From: Anaerolineae bacterium
Lineage (GTDB): Bacteria; Chloroflexota; Anaerolineae; Aggregatilineales; UBA2796
Length of the DNA stretch: 54,598 bases
Direction: 5' to 3'
Assembly: GCA_019637615.1 (NCBI GenBank)
Contig: JAHBVJ010000043.1
Coordinates: forward strand, 1 to 54,598
The notes below the pieces were generated by a model. That model did no database searches. It had not been told where the DNA came from and saw nothing but the letters and a program-made list of their open reading frames with translations. The position numbers and the translations under genes are program-made. Positions 51,446 to 54,598 of the stretch are shown one piece after another (within the stretch, counting starts at the first letter, position 1; the number at the start of each line of letters is the position of its first letter).

Positions 51446-54235
51446 ATGACCTACGCGGACTTGATAATGGCGCTCCTTGCGAACATGGACGGCAGCGATG
51501 CCGATCTTTGTCTTCGCTTGCAAGGCTGCGATCACGATGCGCTGGTCAAGGAAATCAAGCAGCGTGCGGATGAACACATGGATGGTGATGTCAAGGAAGC
51601 CTTACGCTGCGGGGAATTGATCATTCGCATCGGGCGCGCGCTGGATACACTGTCTTATGTGGCGCTCGGCACGATGGTGATCGGGGATGCCACCTATTCG
51701 CAGGGCGATCCGCGCGGCGCGTGGGATTTTCTTGAGCAAGCCGGTCAGCTCTTTCAGCAGGCGGATGACGAAGTCGGTTGGGCACGCACACGCATCGGAC
51801 GCACACGGCTCGGCGTTCCCCTAGATCGTGTGCCGCTAGTTTTGGCAGATGCTGACCTCGCGCGGCAAATCTTGATCAAGCACGAGCGTTGGGATCGCCT
51901 GATGATTCTGCTCCTCAACCTCGGCGCGCTGCATGATCAAATGCGCAATTATGCCGCCGCGTTGGAGCAGTATGCGATGGCGCTGGATATTGTTGAAAAA
52001 CTGCCGGAAAGTCATCAACTTCCCTACCGCGCATGGTTAAGCAACAATCTCGGCTGTGCCCACCTCAATCTCGGCAATTTCCGTCTCTCCCGCGAATTTC
52101 ACCAGCGCGCTCATGATGACTGGCAACAGCTTGGCGATCCGCATAGTCAGGCGCTTGCCTCTCTGAATCTCGCTTTGCTCGATCAACTGCGCGGAAATTT
52201 CCGCCAAGCGCTCGCGACGCTGCACAAAGTAGTCCCGCTCCTGCCACCGCCACAAGCCGTTACCGCACGCCTGAACATCATCCACTGCTATCTCGAACTC
52301 CGCGACTTCGCCACAGTGCGCGATTTTGCCTTGGATTTTATTAACGAGTGCAAAGCGAGTAGCTTTCTATTGGAAGCGTCTACCGCGCTGCTGCGACTCG
52401 CGGATGCCTACGCGGAATTGGGCGAATTCGACGCCGCGAAAAAAGCGCTAGACGAAGCCGCCGAACTCGCGCCACAGCGGGATACTGCCTCATGGCAAGC
52501 GGTCGTACATCTGCGCCGCGCTTACATCAATCTAAAAGATGCCGATATTCCAGCCGCTCAAGCCTCGATCAAAGCGCTTGGCGACGACGCTGAACATCAC
52601 TATGTGCGCATCATCAGCCTGTTGCTGCACGGCGAGATCGCCTATAGCAGCGGTGATGTCGAAGCCACGCGCTCCTACGCCGATCGTGCCATCACGCTTG
52701 CCGATGAATTCCACCTCCCGCGCATGGAGTATCGCGCACGTCTGCTGCTTGCCAAGCTGAACGAACAGCTCAATCGTCCAGCCGAAGCCCTGCACGAATA
52801 TGCCGAAGCCGCCGATATTGTGGATCGTGTGCAGCGCGGCCTCACCATCACCTTCCGCCCTAGTTGGCTGGAAGACAACAAAGAGGCGTTGCACTCGGTT
52901 GTCCGTTTGCATCTCAATCAGAACGAACCGTCCCACACCATCGCCGCCCTCGAAGCTATCGAGCGCCTGAAATCGCAAGTCCTCTTGGGCTACATGCTGA
53001 ACCGCGATGCCCTGAAGTGGTCGCCCACCACCGCCGCCGAAACCGCGCTGGTCGATCAGCTCAACGAGTTGCGCTCCCAATATCAGCAGTTGCTCGATCA
53101 GCTCGACTCGCTTGATACATCGACGGTCAAAACGCGCCAGAATCTAGAGTTGCAGATGCGTACGATCACCGAGCGCCTATTTCTCTCGCGCCCTGACAAC
53201 AGCACGGACATCCAGCCGCTGCACTTGGATCAGCTTTTGCCGCATCTCCCGCCCGAAACGGCGCTGATCGAATATTTCGATGATGGTCTGAATATCTGGG
53301 CTTTCACCGTATGCGGCGGAGCCATCCACCAGCATCAACTTGATTCAAGCGCAGTGCTGCGTGAAGCCGCCCTCCGCCTGAAGCGCTACATCAATCGTGC
53401 TGTAGCGGCAGGGCCACACAGCCCCGCCCTGAGTCAGTTACACAAACAGACCGACAAAGAATTGCGCGCATTGTATGATGGTCTATTGATGCCCTTGGCA
53501 AGCATGTTCACGGATGCGGCGCGGCTATACATCGTTCCCTACGGCTTCTTGCACACCATTCCCTTTCAACTGCTGTATGATGGCGTCCACTACCTCAGCG
53601 AATGTCATGAAGTCGTCATTGAACCCGCCGCCGGGCTGCTCACATGGACGCCGCGCCCGCAGCCCAAAGGTGCCTGCGTCATCGCGCACACCGCCAACGG
53701 ACGCTTACCCTATGCGCTGGTCGAAGGCGAAGCGATTGCCGCCTTGACACATGGCACGTTATATCAGGAAGATGGGGCGCTGCGGGAACGTCTCGTCGGC
53801 GTGCCCGCCCAGATTTTGCACATCGCCGCGCACGGTGCGCACCACCCACAGCAGCCCAATCTGTCCTTCATTCAGCTTGCCGATGGGCCACTGTGGGCGG
53901 ATGATGTCTTCCAATTCGACATGAATTACGAACTCGTGACCCTGAGCGCCTGTGAAACCGGACGCGCACAGCCCTCCGGTGGCGATGAACTCATCGGGTT
54001 AGGGCGCGGCTTCCTGTATGCGGGTGCCGGAGCCTTGATAACCAGTCTCTGGCAGGTCAATGACGCCATTGCGGTGGATTTTATGCGGCATTTTTACGAT
54101 CACTTGCTGAAGGGTCATTCCAAAGCCGCCGCCATGCACGCAGCGCAGCGCACCTTGTTAGCCAATCATGGAACACTACATCCGGCCTTTTGGGGTGCTT
54201 TCCAACTCGTCGGAAACGCAGATGCATTGTCGTGA
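51446..54235 (+). CDS. TPR-CHAT caspase-like protease
   Basis: A 929-residue protein. Residues about 50-540 form TPR-type repeats (for example GAWDFLEQAGQLFQQADDEVG, HQRAHDDWQQLGDPHSQALAS, EFDAAKKALDEAAELA). A coiled coil follows (about 530-570). The CHAT peptidase domain spans about 600-925 with strands ALIEYFDDGLNIWAF and YIVPYGFLHTIPF, the catalytic His796 in LHIAAHGAHH and the catalytic Cys836 in TLSACETGRAQ. Both dyad residues are present, so it should be active. The TPRs probably sense a ligand or hold the enzyme inactive. The start is the ATG at 51446 rather than the upstream frame, which overlaps the previous gene. No signal peptide. Confidence 0.88.
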   Translation: MTYADLIMALLANMDGSDADLCLRLQGCDHDALVKEIKQRADEHMDGDVKEALRCGELIIRIGRALDTLSYVALGTMVIGDATYSQGDPRGAWDFLEQAGQLFQQADDEVGWARTRIGRTRLGVPLDRVPLVLADADLARQILIKHERWDRLMILLLNLGALHDQMRNYAAALEQYAMALDIVEKLPESHQLPYRAWLSNNLGCAHLNLGNFRLSREFHQRAHDDWQQLGDPHSQALASLNLALLDQLRGNFRQALATLHKVVPLLPPPQAVTARLNIIHCYLELRDFATVRDFALDFINECKASSFLLEASTALLRLADAYAELGEFDAAKKALDEAAELAPQRDTASWQAVVHLRRAYINLKDADIPAAQASIKALGDDAEHHYVRIISLLLHGEIAYSSGDVEATRSYADRAITLADEFHLPRMEYRARLLLAKLNEQLNRPAEALHEYAEAADIVDRVQRGLTITFRPSWLEDNKEALHSVVRLHLNQNEPSHTIAALEAIERLKSQVLLGYMLNRDALKWSPTTAAETALVDQLNELRSQYQQLLDQLDSLDTSTVKTRQNLELQMRTITERLFLSRPDNSTDIQPLHLDQLLPHLPPETALIEYFDDGLNIWAFTVCGGAIHQHQLDSSAVLREAALRLKRYINRAVAAGPHSPALSQLHKQTDKELRALYDGLLMPLASMFTDAARLYIVPYGFLHTIPFQLLYDGVHYLSECHEVVIEPAAGLLTWTPRPQPKGACVIAHTANGRLPYALVEGEAIAALTHGTLYQEDGALRERLVGVPAQILHIAAHGAHHPQQPNLSFIQLADGPLWADDVFQFDMNYELVTLSACETGRAQPSGGDELIGLGRGFLYAGAGALITSLWQVNDAIAVDFMRHFYDHLLKGHSKAAAMHAAQRTLLANHGTLHPAFWGAFQLVGNADALS

Positions 54236-54262
54236 AACACAACCAGAATAAAAGGGGAGACT

Positions 54263-54598
54263 ATGGCGACTGATCAATACCCGTTTGATTATAAGACATG
54301 GGCCAAGCTGACGCTTTCAGGCGGCGCTGACAAGCATTCCTTTCCGGCGATGGGCGCGGAAGGCTCAGACTTCGTAACACCCGTGCCCAAGACAGGTGGT
54401 GGTGGCGGCGGCGATCCCGAACGCTGGATGGCGCGCAGCAATTTCGCCTTCAATCTTGATCCCCGCATTGGGACGTTGGAAAGTGGCTTACCTGCGCCCA
54501 ATACCCCCGTAGAAATCACCATTTTGGATCACTTCCCGCCCAAAGCAGCCATTATCGCGCAGCTCGCCATCTACGCAGCGAAACCGAGCGCGCATCCC
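54263..54598 (+). CDS. Truncated gene downstream of the CHAT protease
   Basis: An open frame of 112 codons runs to the right edge; the gene is incomplete. GGGGAG lies just before the ATG, 27 bases after the CHAT stop, so it belongs to the same operon. The visible part has an acidic or polar start, a Gly-rich loop (TGGGGGGDPERWM) and later NTPVEITILDHFPPKAAIIAQLA. The strand-turn TILDHFP could be the Asp region of a subtilisin-like peptidase, which often accompanies CHAT genes, but this is only a guess. No signal peptide. Confidence 0.5.
   Translation, partial: MATDQYPFDYKTWAKLTLSGGADKHSFPAMGAEGSDFVTPVPKTGGGGGGDPERWMARSNFAFNLDPRIGTLESGLPAPNTPVEITILDHFPPKAAIIAQLAIYAAKPSAHP

Overview
The window looks like a chromosomal segment of a Chloroflexota bacterium (Anaerolineae-like). 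This is inferred from the gene set: very large PAS/GAF sensor kinases, tandem M42 aminopeptidases, TPR-CHAT proteins, Thr/Pro-rich secreted proteins, a YugP-type metallopeptidase, and LexA boxes of the Gram-positive GAAC-N4-GTTC type. No taxonomic marker RNA is fully inside the window. There is no phage, insertion sequence, CRISPR array or tRNA. Most genes are housekeeping, in short co-directional operons with ATGA or GTGA overlaps.

Layout. 1-331: on the minus strand, a consensus promoter, a long non-coding leader and a boxA-like element point leftward out of the window, probably towards an rRNA operon. 422-2937: ftsQ-ftsA, with a promoter so close to the ftsQ start that the mRNA may be leaderless; ftsZ does not follow. 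2938-3757: 820 bases without a gene, rich in hairpins and short repeats, leading into a secreted beta-propeller gene. 4986-6362: CNNM/CorC membrane protein (minus). 6635-10214: phosphoribosyltransferase, helical-repeat protein, ruvC, ruvA and a membrane protein. 10325-14346: YugP-like peptidase, HAD hydrolase, lexA (minus, with two SOS boxes), a small membrane protein, an SRPBCC protein and fmt. 14415-19492 (minus): a secreted OB-like protein, and a peptide-type ABC importer operon (binding protein and two permeases, no ATPases) ending in a PIG-L deacetylase; its 5' leader contains a terminator-like hairpin.

20018-28634: a signalling hub of a 1879-residue multi-PAS/GAF histidine kinase, a single-domain response regulator and a receiver-PAS-PAS-GAF-kinase protein. 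29067-32718: a heterodimeric ABC exporter whose two ATPase sites are degenerate in complementary ways. 32953-37682: two small membrane proteins, a fused double solute-binding protein and a Thr/Pro-rich anchored protein. 37778-40910: three overlapping M42 peptidase genes, the middle one having lost all recognisable catalytic residues. 40946-44159 (minus): isocitrate dehydrogenase and a GT39-type glycosyltransferase. 44411-46608: a DprE1/DprE2-like epimerase pair. 46857-48839: gyrB. 48909-50237 (minus): FAD-dependent oxidoreductase.

50585 to the right edge: an HTH regulator, a 183-residue unknown protein, a 929-residue TPR-CHAT (caspase-fold) protease with an intact His/Cys pair, and a truncated further gene, all tightly coupled. 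This cassette is the best candidate for an incompletely described system. The dead M42 subunit and the leader of the ABC importer operon are the next most interesting points.
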